Assembly (NCBI RefSeq): GCF_035917415.1
Contig: NZ_CP109073.1
Span: forward strand, 1,426,001 to 1,490,000
DNA: 64,000 nucleotides
Reading direction: 5' to 3'
From: Streptomyces sp. NBC_01803
GTDB taxonomy: Bacteria; Actinomycetota; Actinomycetes; Streptomycetales; Streptomycetaceae
Shown one piece after another: positions 48,352 through 57,223 of this stretch; position 1 is the stretch's first letter, and each line of letters starts with the position of its first letter. Position numbers and translations under genes: made by a program. The notes under the pieces were generated by a model that was given only the letters and a program-made list of their open reading frames with translations, did no database searches and had not been told where the DNA came from.

Positions 48352-49125
48352 ATGCGCCGAACTCTTCTCACTTATGACGACGATGGTGAAGGCCCGGAGC
48401 TGCTGCTGCTGCACTCCTCGGTCTGCGACCGCCGGATGTGGGACCCGCAGTGGCGGATGTTCCTCGACGCGGGGTACCGCGTGCTGCGCTGCGACTTCCG
48501 CGGCTTCGGCGACACCCCGGCGGCGGACGGGCCGTACCGCGACGCGGACGATGTCGCCGACCTGCTCGACGCGCTCGGCATCGGGCGGACGGCGGTCGTC
48601 GGCTCGTCGTTCGGCGGCCGGGTCGCCCTGGAGCTGGCCGCCCGCCGGCCCGGCCGGGTCACGGCCCTGGCCCTGCTGAGCGCCGGGGCGCCCGGTCATG
48701 AACCGAGCGCGACGCTGCGGGAGTTCGACGAGCGGGAGAACGCGCTCGTCGAGGCCGGCGACCTCGCGGGCGCCGTCGAGCTCAACGTGGCCACCTGGCT
48801 GGGCCCGGACGCGGACGGCAACACCCGGGCGATGGTGCGGCTGATGCGACGCCGGGCGTTCGACGTCCAGTTGGCGGCGGAGGATGTCGAACAGCCGGGC
48901 GTCACCGTGGATCTGGCCCGCGTCACCGCTCCGACACTGGCCGTCGCGGGCGCGCACGACCTGCCCGACTTCCGGGCGGTCGCCGCCGGGCTGCCCGCGA
49001 CTCTGCCCGACGCCCGACATCTGGAGCTGCCCTGGGCCGGGCACCTGCCCAGCCTGGAGCGGCCCGCCGAAACGGCGCGGCTGCTGCTGGACTTCCTCGC
49101 CCGGCACACCAAGCCGGGCCCATAG
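48352..49125 (+). CDS. Alpha/beta hydrolase
   Basis: A 257-residue alpha/beta-hydrolase. The oxyanion region is LLLLHSSVCDRRMWDPQW, and the nucleophile Ser is in VVGSSFGGRVALELA near residue 86. The acid is Asp in VAGAHDLPDF, and the base is His in LPWAGHLPSLERP. Length and order are typical. ATG at 48352 has no ribosome site, and CAAGAAT lies about 10 nt before it, so a leaderless transcript is possible. Substrate unknown; it is convergent with the carbon-nitrogen hydrolase. Confidence 0.92.
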   Translation: MRRTLLTYDDDGEGPELLLLHSSVCDRRMWDPQWRMFLDAGYRVLRCDFRGFGDTPAADGPYRDADDVADLLDALGIGRTAVVGSSFGGRVALELAARRPGRVTALALLSAGAPGHEPSATLREFDERENALVEAGDLAGAVELNVATWLGPDADGNTRAMVRLMRRRAFDVQLAAEDVEQPGVTVDLARVTAPTLAVAGAHDLPDFRAVAAGLPATLPDARHLELPWAGHLPSLERPAETARLLLDFLARHTKPGP

Positions 49126-49142
49126 CGCGGCCGGGCCCGGCG

Positions 49143-50132
49143 TCAGCGACGGGCCGGGCGCCCGTCGTGGCGCACGCGGACGAACGGCTCGCGCGGCGGG
49201 CGGCCCTCGGTCAGCGGCCCGTACGCGGACGGGCGGCGGAAGGCGTCGCCCCACGTCTCGCGGCGGCGGTACTCCCGCAGGGCTTCGAGATCGAAGACCG
49301 CCGGGTAGACACCGGGGTGTTCGCCGGCCTCCACGCACAGGGTGTCGCGGTAGTCGCCGTCCTCGTCGAACGGCATGCCGTCGAAGGCCACCGAGTGACC
49401 CCAGCCGGGGCCCGCGTAGTTGGCCATGGCGACGCCGACCGTGTTCTCGTAGGCGCGGGTGCGGAACTGGGCGATCCGGTGCTGTTCGAGGTCGCAGGCG
49501 TTCGGGGTGAGGATCAGCTCGGCGCCCGCCAGCATCAGGGCGCGGGCGCTCTCGGGGAACTCCCGGTCGTAGCAGATCATCGCGCCGACCTCGACCTCGC
49601 CCACCGCCGTGTCCAGGGTGGCGACCTCGAAGGAGTCGCCCGGCGCGAGCACGGACTCCGACCAGGCGAAGGCGCAGGTGTGCACCTTGGCCTGGGTCAG
49701 GACCGGTTCGCCGTGGCGGTCGATGAGGGAGACGGTGTTGCGCGGCGGCCCGTCCTGGCCCCCCGGCCCTTCCCGGCGTTCCAGGTAGGTCAGGGCGACA
49801 GCCATGTCCAGCTCGGCCGCCAGCTCGCGGAAGTGGGTGACGAACGGCGAGTCCCGGTCCACGGGTTCGCCGTGCCACGCCGCGCGGGGGCCGGGGACCT
49901 CGACAGGGTCCTCGCCCTCCCACAGGTCCGGGTGCCGGTAGACGTTCTCCTCGGCCATCTCGGGCGTGGCGGCCGAGGCGTAGCCGTTGCTCCACATCTC
50001 GGGGAAGAGGGCGATGTCGGCGCCCAGCGCCTTGGCCCGGCGGCAGGCGGCCTCGCCCGCGTCGCGGTTGGCGGAGAGGTCATGGCCCGGACGGTCGAGC
50101 TGGAGCAGCGCGACGGTCAGGAACAGGCTCAT
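49143..50132 (-). CDS. Carbon-nitrogen hydrolase (nitrilase superfamily)
   Basis: A 329-residue amidase of the nitrilase superfamily. The Glu-Lys-Cys triad is Glu45 (LFPEMWSNG), Lys149 (TQAKVHTCAF) and Cys187 (GAMICYDREFPES). ANYAGPGWGHSVAFDG and ILTPNACDLEQHRIAQF are in the usual places. The family includes amidases acting on carbamoyl or omega-amide substrates; this one is not further assignable. The ATG at 50132 follows AAGGAGTC by a few bases. It is the only gene between two gaps. Confidence 0.93.
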   Translation of the reverse strand: MSLFLTVALLQLDRPGHDLSANRDAGEAACRRAKALGADIALFPEMWSNGYASAATPEMAEENVYRHPDLWEGEDPVEVPGPRAAWHGEPVDRDSPFVTHFRELAAELDMAVALTYLERREGPGGQDGPPRNTVSLIDRHGEPVLTQAKVHTCAFAWSESVLAPGDSFEVATLDTAVGEVEVGAMICYDREFPESARALMLAGAELILTPNACDLEQHRIAQFRTRAYENTVGVAMANYAGPGWGHSVAFDGMPFDEDGDYRDTLCVEAGEHPGVYPAVFDLEALREYRRRETWGDAFRRPSAYGPLTEGRPPREPFVRVRHDGRPARR

Positions 50133-50692
50133 GGGATGACTCCTTCGTGGCTGGCTTGCGGTGAATCGCGGGCACGAAGGAGCTTGCGGCGGTCCCCTGG
50201 TCCGGGGCGGTCGTCAAAGCACGCGACAACGCTACCCGATCCGGGTTCCGGGACGGCCCGCGCGGCCGACTACGACGCGGGGAGGCGGCAGTGCCGGTGC
50301 GCGGACCGTCCGGAGGAGCCGGGACCTCTGCCCTGCACAGCGGAGGTACCGGCTCCTGTCGGGAGTCTGCCGGAACATCGCCCGGAATCCAGCACCACAC
50401 GGACAATTTCAGTCGCGTTGCGTATCCTCTCAGCTACCAACCGGTGAAGATTCAAGTTCGTGGCAGCGGCTGCCACCTGGCGGATTCAGCTCCGCACTGC
50501 CGCGTACCGGACGAATCGCCGCACCCGCAACACGGCTGGAAATCATGGGCTTTTGACCGCATCGGCAGCGGATGGGCTGGTCAGAGACATATGCCAGGGC
50601 CGTCCACGGCCACTCGGCGGCGTGTCGGCGCCCGGAAGGACGCTATCAATCAGCCAGTTTTCGTGGGCTACTTCACACGGATGTCATCGTCC
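50133..50692. other. 560-bp spacer of lower GC
   Basis: No supportable gene. Base composition between about 50400 and 50690 is visibly less GC-rich than its surroundings, with short open frames on both strands that I do not recognise. A 17-bp palindrome with arms GTGGCAGC and GCTGCCAC is at 50460-50476. The segment may be residue of a transferred element or an eroded gene. Confidence 0.45.
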
Positions 50693-51574
50693 TCACCCCG
50701 GCGCCACCGCCAACGCGGCGGCAACCGCGGCGATATGGCCGGGACCAACCCGGCAGCACCCGCCGATCAGCCGGGCGCCCGCCGCGCGCCAGGCGACCGC
50801 CGCCCCGGGGTCGTACGTCACCGGCCCGCGCCAGCGGCGGGCCACCGGATCCCATGCCTCGCCGCTGTTCGGGTAGGCCACCACGGGCTTGCCGGTCACC
50901 TCCGCCGCCAGCGCCACGGCGTCCGCGACGTCACCGGGGTCACAGCAGTTGACCCCCACCGCGACCACCCCCGGCTCGTCCGCCGCCAGCGCGAAGGCGT
51001 CGGCCAGCGGCTGCCCGGCCCGGGTGCGGTCGCCCGCGATCGTGTACGACAGCCAGACCGGAATCCCGCAGTCCCCGACCGCGCGCAGCAGCGCCTCCGC
51101 CTCGGTCACATCGGGCACCGTCTCCAGGGCCAGCACATCGGGCCCGGCCGCCGCCAGCGCCGCCACCCGCGGCCGGTGGAACCGGGCAAGCTCGCCGACG
51201 CTCAGCCCGTACCGTCCCCGGTACTCGCTGCCGTCGGCGAGCACCGCGCCGTAGGGACCGACCGAGGCGGCGACCCACTCCGCCCCGGCCCGCCGGGCCA
51301 GCCGCACGCTGTCCCCGAACAGCCGGGCCGCCGCCGCCCGGCCGATGCCCCGGCGGGCGAAGCCCTCGAACGACGCCTGGTAGCTGGCGGTGATCACCAC
51401 CCGGGCGCCCGCCCGCACATAGGCGGCATGGGCCGCCGTGAGCTGCTCCGGCTCCTCGGTCAGCAGCCGGGCCGTCCACAGCTCGTCCGACAGGGCGCGG
51501 CCCTGGGCCCGGAGCTGGTTGGACAGGCCGCCGTCGAGGACCAGGGTGGCGCGGTCCAGGGGTGGCGCGGTCAC
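50693..51574 (-). CDS. mmuM: Homocysteine S-methyltransferase
   Basis: A 293-residue zinc-dependent methyltransferase that makes methionine from homocysteine with S-methylmethionine or a similar donor. The zinc ligands are the Cys in VGVNCCDP (210 or 211) and the GGCC pair (273-274). LDGGLSNQLRAQG at the start and ITASYQASFEGFARRG are family signatures, and the length is normal. The GTG start lies 13 bp after the LLM oxidoreductase stop, so both genes are probably cotranscribed. Confidence 0.94.
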   Translation of the reverse strand: MTAPPLDRATLVLDGGLSNQLRAQGRALSDELWTARLLTEEPEQLTAAHAAYVRAGARVVITASYQASFEGFARRGIGRAAAARLFGDSVRLARRAGAEWVAASVGPYGAVLADGSEYRGRYGLSVGELARFHRPRVAALAAAGPDVLALETVPDVTEAEALLRAVGDCGIPVWLSYTIAGDRTRAGQPLADAFALAADEPGVVAVGVNCCDPGDVADAVALAAEVTGKPVVAYPNSGEAWDPVARRWRGPVTYDPGAAVAWRAAGARLIGGCCRVGPGHIAAVAAALAVAPG

Positions 51575-51587
51575 CGGCGTTCCCCGC

Positions 51588-52511
51588 TCACCGCACCCGG
51601 GGCAGGACCCGGTCGGCGATCAGCTCCAGGTGGTCGAGGTCGTCCAGGTCCAGGATCTGGAGGTAGATCCGGGAGGAGCCGGTCGCGGCATAGCGGCCGA
51701 TCTTCTCCACGACCTCCTCGGGCGTCCCGGCCAGGCCGTTGGCCTTCAGCTCCTCGACCTCACGGCCGATGGCCGCCGCCCGGCGGGCCACCTCGGCGTC
51801 GTCCCGGCCGACGCAGGCGACCAGCGCGTTGGAGTAGACCAGGTCGTCCGGCTTGCGGCCGGCCTCCTCGGCGGCCCGGCGCACCCGGCCGAACTGGTCG
51901 GCGCTGTCCTCGGCCGAGGCGAACGGGACGTTGAACTCGTCGGCGTACCGGGCCGCCAGGCGCGGGGTGCGCTCCTTGCCCATGCCGCCGAGCAGCACCG
52001 GCACCCGCCGCTGCGCGGGCTTGGGCAGCGCGGGCGAGTCGGTGAGCCGGTAGTGGACGCCTTCGTGGGAGAACGTCTCCCCGGCCGGCGTCTCCCACAA
52101 CCCGGTGACGATGGCGAGTTGCTCCTCCAGCCGGGAGAACTTCTCCTTCGGGAACGGGATCCCGTACGCCGTGTGCTCCGCCGCGTACCACCCGGCGCCC
52201 AGGCCGAGTTCGACCCGGCCGCCGGACATCGCGTCCACCTGCGCGACCTGGATGGCGAGCACGCCCGGCAGCCGGAAGGTGCCGGCCGTCATCAGGGTGC
52301 CGAGCCGGATACGGCTGGTCTCCCGGGCGAGCCCGGCAAGGGTGATCCAGGCGTCCGTGGGGCCGGGCAGCCCGTCGACCCCGCCCATCTTGAGGTAGTG
52401 GTCGGACCGGAAGAAGGCGTCGAATCCCAGCTCCTCGGTCGCCCTGGCGACGGAGAGGAGGGTGTCGTAGCTCGCGCCCTGCTGCGGTTCGGTGAAGATG
52501 CGAAGATCCAT
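51588..52511 (-). CDS. LLM-class F420-dependent oxidoreductase
   Basis: A 307-residue luciferase-like TIM-barrel of the F420-dependent group (TIGR03560-type). It begins MDLRIFTEPQQGASYD, then ELGFDAFFRSDHYLKMGG. Cofactor-site segments include RIRLGTLMTAGTFRLPGVLA, VDAMSGGRVELGLGAGWY and VPVLLGGMGKERTPRLAARYADE. The His and Asp near residue 38 fit F420 contact positions. The ATG at 52511 is chosen; one at 52520 is also possible. A 15-bp tandem repeat precedes it. Substrate unknown. It is followed by mmuM. Confidence 0.92.
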   Translation of the reverse strand: MDLRIFTEPQQGASYDTLLSVARATEELGFDAFFRSDHYLKMGGVDGLPGPTDAWITLAGLARETSRIRLGTLMTAGTFRLPGVLAIQVAQVDAMSGGRVELGLGAGWYAAEHTAYGIPFPKEKFSRLEEQLAIVTGLWETPAGETFSHEGVHYRLTDSPALPKPAQRRVPVLLGGMGKERTPRLAARYADEFNVPFASAEDSADQFGRVRRAAEEAGRKPDDLVYSNALVACVGRDDAEVARRAAAIGREVEELKANGLAGTPEEVVEKIGRYAATGSSRIYLQILDLDDLDHLELIADRVLPRVR

Positions 52512-52537
52512 GACGCCCATTCTCCGCCCCCCGCCGA

Positions 52538-52577
52538 CGGCCCGCGGATCGGCGGCCCGCGGATCAGCGGCCCGCGG
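52538..52577. repeat. 15-bp tandem repeat upstream of the LLM gene
   Basis: Unit CGGCCCGCGGATCGG is repeated at 52538-52552 and 52553-52567 (one mismatch), with a partial copy to 52577. It lies about 27 bp before the LLM start codon and could affect its promoter or leader. Confidence 0.8.
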
Positions 52578-52735
52578 GCCGGGCCGGGGTGAGCGGGGCC
52601 GTCTCGACCGGGGAGATGCCGGGCGCGGGACGAGCCCGGCGCCGGGCCAACAGCGCGATCCGGCCGGGGGCCAGGGCCGCCGTGATCCGGGCCACGGCTT
52701 CGCCGAGAAGGCCGACGACCCCGTCGGCGAAGCCG

Positions 52736-52760
52736 GATGGGGCGGGCGTATCGCCCCATC
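52736..52760. terminator. Hairpin downstream of the SARP gene
   Basis: A 9-bp stem (GATGGGGCG with CGCCCCATC) and 7-nt loop about 65 bp after the SARP stop on the minus strand. It lacks a T-tract, as many actinomycete terminators do. The remaining sequence between 52578 and 52824 holds no supportable gene. Confidence 0.55.
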
Positions 52761-52824
52761 AGCGTGCACGGCACGGCACTTCCGCCTCGCCCCAACGAAC
52801 GGCCACCGGAAGCACGCCGATTCC

Positions 52825-55662
52825 TCAGATCGAATACCTCTCCTCACTGCGCACGCGCAAGTGACTGTTCTCGCGGCTGTTGAGATCCTGGAGTATCGCC
52901 TGGGCCTGCGTCTCCTCGGCCCGCGCCGACTCCTCGCGGCCGAGCCCGCGCAACGCCGCCGCCAGCCAGGTGCGCTGCTGCGCCACCACGAACGGGTCGA
53001 ACGGCTGCTCTTCGGCGTGGCTCAGCGCCCGGCCGGCCCAGCGCGCCGCCTCTTCGAACTCGCCGACCTCCAAGTGGTACTCGGCCAGCACCCCGGCGGC
53101 GATCGTCCGCTCGTACGGCAGCGGCGCGGTCTCATAGTTCCGGCTCAGCAGGTCGTGCGCCGTCGCGTGGTGGCCGAGGTACAGGTGGCACCGGGCGAGG
53201 TTGTTGATGATCTGTGGGCGGAACTCGTCGACGCCCGCCGCCCGCACCTCGGCCAGCGTCCGTTCGGCCACGTCGACCGCCTCGGCCAGCCGGCCCGAAG
53301 ACCCCAGGCACGGTACGAGATTGAGCGTCATGGCGAGGGCCTCCGTCCGCTCGCCGACGGACCGGCAGAGCGCGATGCCCCGGTGCAGCAGCTCGACTCC
53401 CCTGATGCCGCCGCCCTGCTGGCCCGCCGCCTTGCCCAACTGCCCGTACGCCACGGCCCGCGCGAAACGGTCACCGCGCCGCTCCCCGACCTCCAGCGTG
53501 ATCTCGCACAGCCGCCGCTGGGCCCGCCAGCTCAGCCGCGTCCCGAAGTAACTCTCCAGCGCCCGCACGCTCTCCAGCGCGAACGCCGACAGCGGCTGCC
53601 CGGCCAGCTCGTCCCCCGTGTCGTACTCGGGCGCGGCGAGCTGGTGCGCCAGCGCGATCACGTCCTCCAGCACCTCGTCCGCCCAGGGCAGCGACTCGTC
53701 CACCGACGTGAACAGCCGTCCCCCCGGAAAGCGGTCGGCCCCCGCCCGGTACCGCCCGCGGTAGTGCTCCGGCAGCGCCAGCGGCCCGTTCACCCGGTAC
53801 AGCGAGCCGAGATACCAGCGGGCCAGCTCCGCCAGCCGCCGCGTCGCCCGCTCCGGGGGCAGCCGTGTCGCCTGCCACGCCGCCGCCGACCGCACCAGAT
53901 CATGCAGCGTGTACACGTCCGGCCGGGGACTACCCGCTATCTGCGCGTCCGTCAGCCGGTCCAGGGCCCGCCGCGCCTCGCCGGCCCCGCAGCCGACGAG
54001 CGCGGCCACCGACCCCGGGCTGAACGACCGCACCGCCGCCGCGCCCAGCAGCGGGAACATCCCGGCCGCGAGCTGATGATCCGGCTCGGCGCCCGCCGCG
54101 AGCTGGTCGATGCTCACCATCAGACTGGCCCGCACGTCCAGGTCGTCCGCTGTCAGCTCGTCCGTCCGCCGCCGCTCGTCCGCCAGCACCGCCGTCCAGT
54201 CCGCCACCCGCCGGCACGGCCGGGCGGCCATCCGGGCGGCGACGATCCGCAACGCCAACGGCAGCCGTCCGCACAGCGTCACCAGCTCCTCCCACTCGCG
54301 CCGCGTCCCGCGCCCGGCCGCCCCGCCCGCGATCGCCTGCACGAAGGTCACGGCCTCCGCGACGGTCAGCGCCGTCAGATGGAGATGGTGCCCGCGCCCG
54401 AGCCCGGTGAGCGCGGTCCGGCTCGTGACCAGGGCCGCCGAGCCCGGCTCGGTGGGCAGCAGCGGCGCCACCTGCGCGGCGTCGAGCGCGTTGTCGAGCA
54501 GCAACAGCACCCGTCTCCCCCGCAGCCGCTCCTGATAGAACGCCGCGGCGGCGGCCGGGTCCTGCGGCAGCTCCTTGCCCGGCGTACCCAGCGTGGCGAG
54601 CAGCAGCAGCCGCGCCTCGGGCACGTCGCGGGGCGGATTGCGCGGGTCGGCGCCGCGCAGGTCGACATAGACGAGCCCGTCGGGGAACCGGTCGGCGACC
54701 TCGTGGGCGGCCCGCACCGCGAGCGTCGACTTGCCGACCCCGCCCGGCCCGTCGATCAGGCAGACGGCGGGCGCGGCGACCGCGTTGGTCAGCCGACCCC
54801 TGATCCGGCCCAGCTCCAGCCCGCGCGCGACGAACGTGGCGGTGCCCGGCGGGAACGCCGCGGACGGCGCGGCGTTCCCGCCGGGCACCGCGCGCCGGGC
54901 CAAGGTCGCGCGGCGCACGGCCGGCGCCGCCGGCCGGGGACCGGCGCGCAGCACCGCCCGTTCCAGGCCGCGCAGCTCGGCGCTCGGCCCAGCACCGGAA
55001 TCGGCGAACCGCTCGCACGCGCGCCGGACGGTCGCCAGCGCCTCGGCGGTCCGGCCGCAGCGGTGGAGGGCGATCACCGTCTGCCGGGCGAGGCGCTCGC
55101 GCAGCGGGTGGGCGCGGCTCTCCGCCGTCAGCTCGCCCATCACCGCGTCGTGTTCGCCCAGCGCCAGCCGCAGCTCGAAGCGTTCCTCGACGGCGATCAG
55201 CCGCAGCTCCGCGAGCCGGGGCTGTTCCAGGACACGCAGCGGGCAGTCGTCCAGATCGGCCAGCGGCGCTCCCCGCCACAGCCCCAGCGCCTCGTCCAGC
55301 AGGGCCACCGCCCGGGCCGGGGCCCGCGCGGACAGCTCGCGGGACAGCCGCAGCGCGTCCTGGAACCGCCCGAGATCGGTCTCCTCCCGGTCGGCCCGCA
55401 GCAGATACCCGCCGGGCACGTCGCGGACCCGCGCGCCGGGAACCACGGCGCCCAGCCGGGCGACGCCGCCACGCAGCGCCGCCCCGGCACCACCGGGCGG
55501 CTCGCCGACCCAGACCTGCGCGGCCAGCTCGGCGGCGGGCACGACCTGCCCGGCCCGCAGCGCGAGCGCGGACAGCACCGCACGCGGCACGGAAGCCGTG
55601 ACGGGCAGCGGCGTGCCGTCGTCCGCGAGCACCTGAAGTGGACCGAGGAGCCGGATGTCCAA
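52825..55662 (-). CDS. AfsR/SARP-family regulator with NB-ARC and TPR domains
   Basis: A 945-residue regulator of the AfsR type. An OmpR-like DNA-binding domain (about 1-90: IRLLGPLQVLADDG, PRAVLSALALRAGQVV, GYLLRAD) and a bacterial transcriptional activator domain (to about 245) are followed by an NB-ARC ATPase with Walker A DGPGGVGKST near residue 305. A TPR-rich C-terminus starts from about 640. Such proteins switch on secondary metabolism and development. The TTG at 55662 has GGGAG 6 nt upstream, while longer readings have no ribosome site. No biosynthetic cluster lies nearby, so it may act at a distance. Confidence 0.92.
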   Translation of the reverse strand: MDIRLLGPLQVLADDGTPLPVTASVPRAVLSALALRAGQVVPAAELAAQVWVGEPPGGAGAALRGGVARLGAVVPGARVRDVPGGYLLRADREETDLGRFQDALRLSRELSARAPARAVALLDEALGLWRGAPLADLDDCPLRVLEQPRLAELRLIAVEERFELRLALGEHDAVMGELTAESRAHPLRERLARQTVIALHRCGRTAEALATVRRACERFADSGAGPSAELRGLERAVLRAGPRPAAPAVRRATLARRAVPGGNAAPSAAFPPGTATFVARGLELGRIRGRLTNAVAAPAVCLIDGPGGVGKSTLAVRAAHEVADRFPDGLVYVDLRGADPRNPPRDVPEARLLLLATLGTPGKELPQDPAAAAAFYQERLRGRRVLLLLDNALDAAQVAPLLPTEPGSAALVTSRTALTGLGRGHHLHLTALTVAEAVTFVQAIAGGAAGRGTRREWEELVTLCGRLPLALRIVAARMAARPCRRVADWTAVLADERRRTDELTADDLDVRASLMVSIDQLAAGAEPDHQLAAGMFPLLGAAAVRSFSPGSVAALVGCGAGEARRALDRLTDAQIAGSPRPDVYTLHDLVRSAAAWQATRLPPERATRRLAELARWYLGSLYRVNGPLALPEHYRGRYRAGADRFPGGRLFTSVDESLPWADEVLEDVIALAHQLAAPEYDTGDELAGQPLSAFALESVRALESYFGTRLSWRAQRRLCEITLEVGERRGDRFARAVAYGQLGKAAGQQGGGIRGVELLHRGIALCRSVGERTEALAMTLNLVPCLGSSGRLAEAVDVAERTLAEVRAAGVDEFRPQIINNLARCHLYLGHHATAHDLLSRNYETAPLPYERTIAAGVLAEYHLEVGEFEEAARWAGRALSHAEEQPFDPFVVAQQRTWLAAALRGLGREESARAEETQAQAILQDLNSRENSHLRVRSEERYSI

Positions 55663-55813
55663 GGGAAACTCCCAACCGACACAACGCCGACACACGCCGA
55701 GCCCGCGATCCTCGCACGGGGACCGGCGCGGCTCCAACCACCTTTCCCGGCTGGGTCACCGCCACACCGCCCGTCCGGGCCGCCCACCCTACCGATGGTC
55801 CATCACAACGGGG

Positions 55814-57178
55814 TTACCGCGCGGTGGCCCGCCGCACCGGCTGCAGGATCGCCACGCACTCCAGGTGCCGCGTCATGGGGAAGAGATCGAACGCCCGCAG
55901 GAAGTGCGGCACATACCCCACCGCCCGGAAGTGCGCCAGGTCGCGGGCCAGGGCCGCCGGGTCGCAGGCGACGTACGCGATCCGGCGCGCGTTCAGCCCG
56001 GCCAGCCGCCGCACGACCTCCTCGCCCGCGCCCGCCCGGGGCGGGTCGAGGACCACGAGGTCGGCCTCGGTGATACCCGTCCTCGGCAGCACCCGGGCCA
56101 CCGTGCCGTGCTCGACGCGGACCCGGGGGAAGTCCGCGAGGTTGTGGCGGGCGTCCTCGACGGCCCGCTTGGACGCCTCGATGCCGAGCACCGCGCCGCG
56201 CTCCCCCAGCCGGTCGGCGAGCGCCCCGGCGAACAGGCCCGCCCCGCAGTACAGATCGAGCGCCATCTCACCCTTGCGCGGCGTCAGCCCCCGCATCACC
56301 GCGTCCACCAGCACGCCCGCCGCCTCGCGGTGGCCCTGCCAGAACCCGCCGCCGCTCACCCGCCAGGTGCGGCCGTCAGCCCGCTCCCGGACGAACGCCC
56401 GGCCGTGCACCCGGTGCACCGAGTGCTCGCCGCCACGTCCGCGCTCCTCCTCGGCCCGCATCAGGGAGACCGGCCGGTCCAGCTCCACCAGCGGCAGCCG
56501 GGCGCCGGGGCGCGGGGTGAGGATCGCCATCCGGTCGCTGGAGCCGGTGGCGGCGATCGCCTCCACCGTCGCCATCCCGGGCCAGCGGCGATGCTCGACG
56601 CCCAGCTCGGTGACGCCCTCGGCGGCGATCAGGCAGCGGTCGACGGGCTCCACCTCGTGCGAACGGTGGCGCCGCAGCCCGGCCCGGCCCTCGTCGTCCA
56701 CCGCGTACTGCACGCGCGTGCGCCAGGCGGGCACCTCGCCGGGCGCCACCTTGTCACCGGGCGCGGGCTCCACCGTGCCGTCCCAGCCGGCCTCCTCGGG
56801 GGTGAGCCCGGCCAGCGCGCGGAGCTGCTCGGCCAGCACCTCGCCCTTCAGCCGCCGCTGCGCCCCCGGCTTCACGTGCTGCCAGTCACAGCCGCCGCAC
56901 TTCCCCGGCCCGGAGAACGGGCACGGCGCCGGGACACGGTCCTTCGACGCGGTCAGCACCTCCACGGCGTCGGCCCGCAGGAAACGGGACTCCTCGTGGC
57001 CCTCGGTGACGCGGGCGACGATCCGCTCGCCGGGCAGCGTGTGGCGGACGAACAGCACCCGCCCCTCGGCGGTGCGGGCGACACAGTGCCCGCCATGCGC
57101 CACCGGGCCGACCTCGACCTCGTACTCCCGGCCCACCAGAGAAGCGGCGGCCGTGGACGAGGAGTGTGCGGTGGGCAT
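55814..57178 (-). CDS. TrmA/RumA-family RNA (uracil-C5) methyltransferase
   Basis: A 454-residue enzyme. It has an N-terminal TRAM domain (YEVEVGPVAHGGHCVART, RVLFVRHTLPGERIVARV) and iron-sulfur-type cysteines at 86, 94 and 97 (CPFSGPGKCGGCDWQ). An SAM-binding domain follows (LDLYCGAGLFAGAL, VLDPPRAGAG). The catalytic Cys is in YVACDPAALARDL near residue 404. It modifies uridine in rRNA or tRNA; the target is not known. The ATG at 57178 has GGAG 9 nt upstream. It follows the K+ permease gene by 45 bp on the same strand. Confidence 0.93.
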   Translation of the reverse strand: MPTAHSSSTAAASLVGREYEVEVGPVAHGGHCVARTAEGRVLFVRHTLPGERIVARVTEGHEESRFLRADAVEVLTASKDRVPAPCPFSGPGKCGGCDWQHVKPGAQRRLKGEVLAEQLRALAGLTPEEAGWDGTVEPAPGDKVAPGEVPAWRTRVQYAVDDEGRAGLRRHRSHEVEPVDRCLIAAEGVTELGVEHRRWPGMATVEAIAATGSSDRMAILTPRPGARLPLVELDRPVSLMRAEEERGRGGEHSVHRVHGRAFVRERADGRTWRVSGGGFWQGHREAAGVLVDAVMRGLTPRKGEMALDLYCGAGLFAGALADRLGERGAVLGIEASKRAVEDARHNLADFPRVRVEHGTVARVLPRTGITEADLVVLDPPRAGAGEEVVRRLAGLNARRIAYVACDPAALARDLAHFRAVGYVPHFLRAFDLFPMTRHLECVAILQPVRRATAR

Positions 57179-57223
57179 GACGAAGGACTCCAAGGGGGTC
57201 GGAAGGCGGGGAGACGGTCCAGT

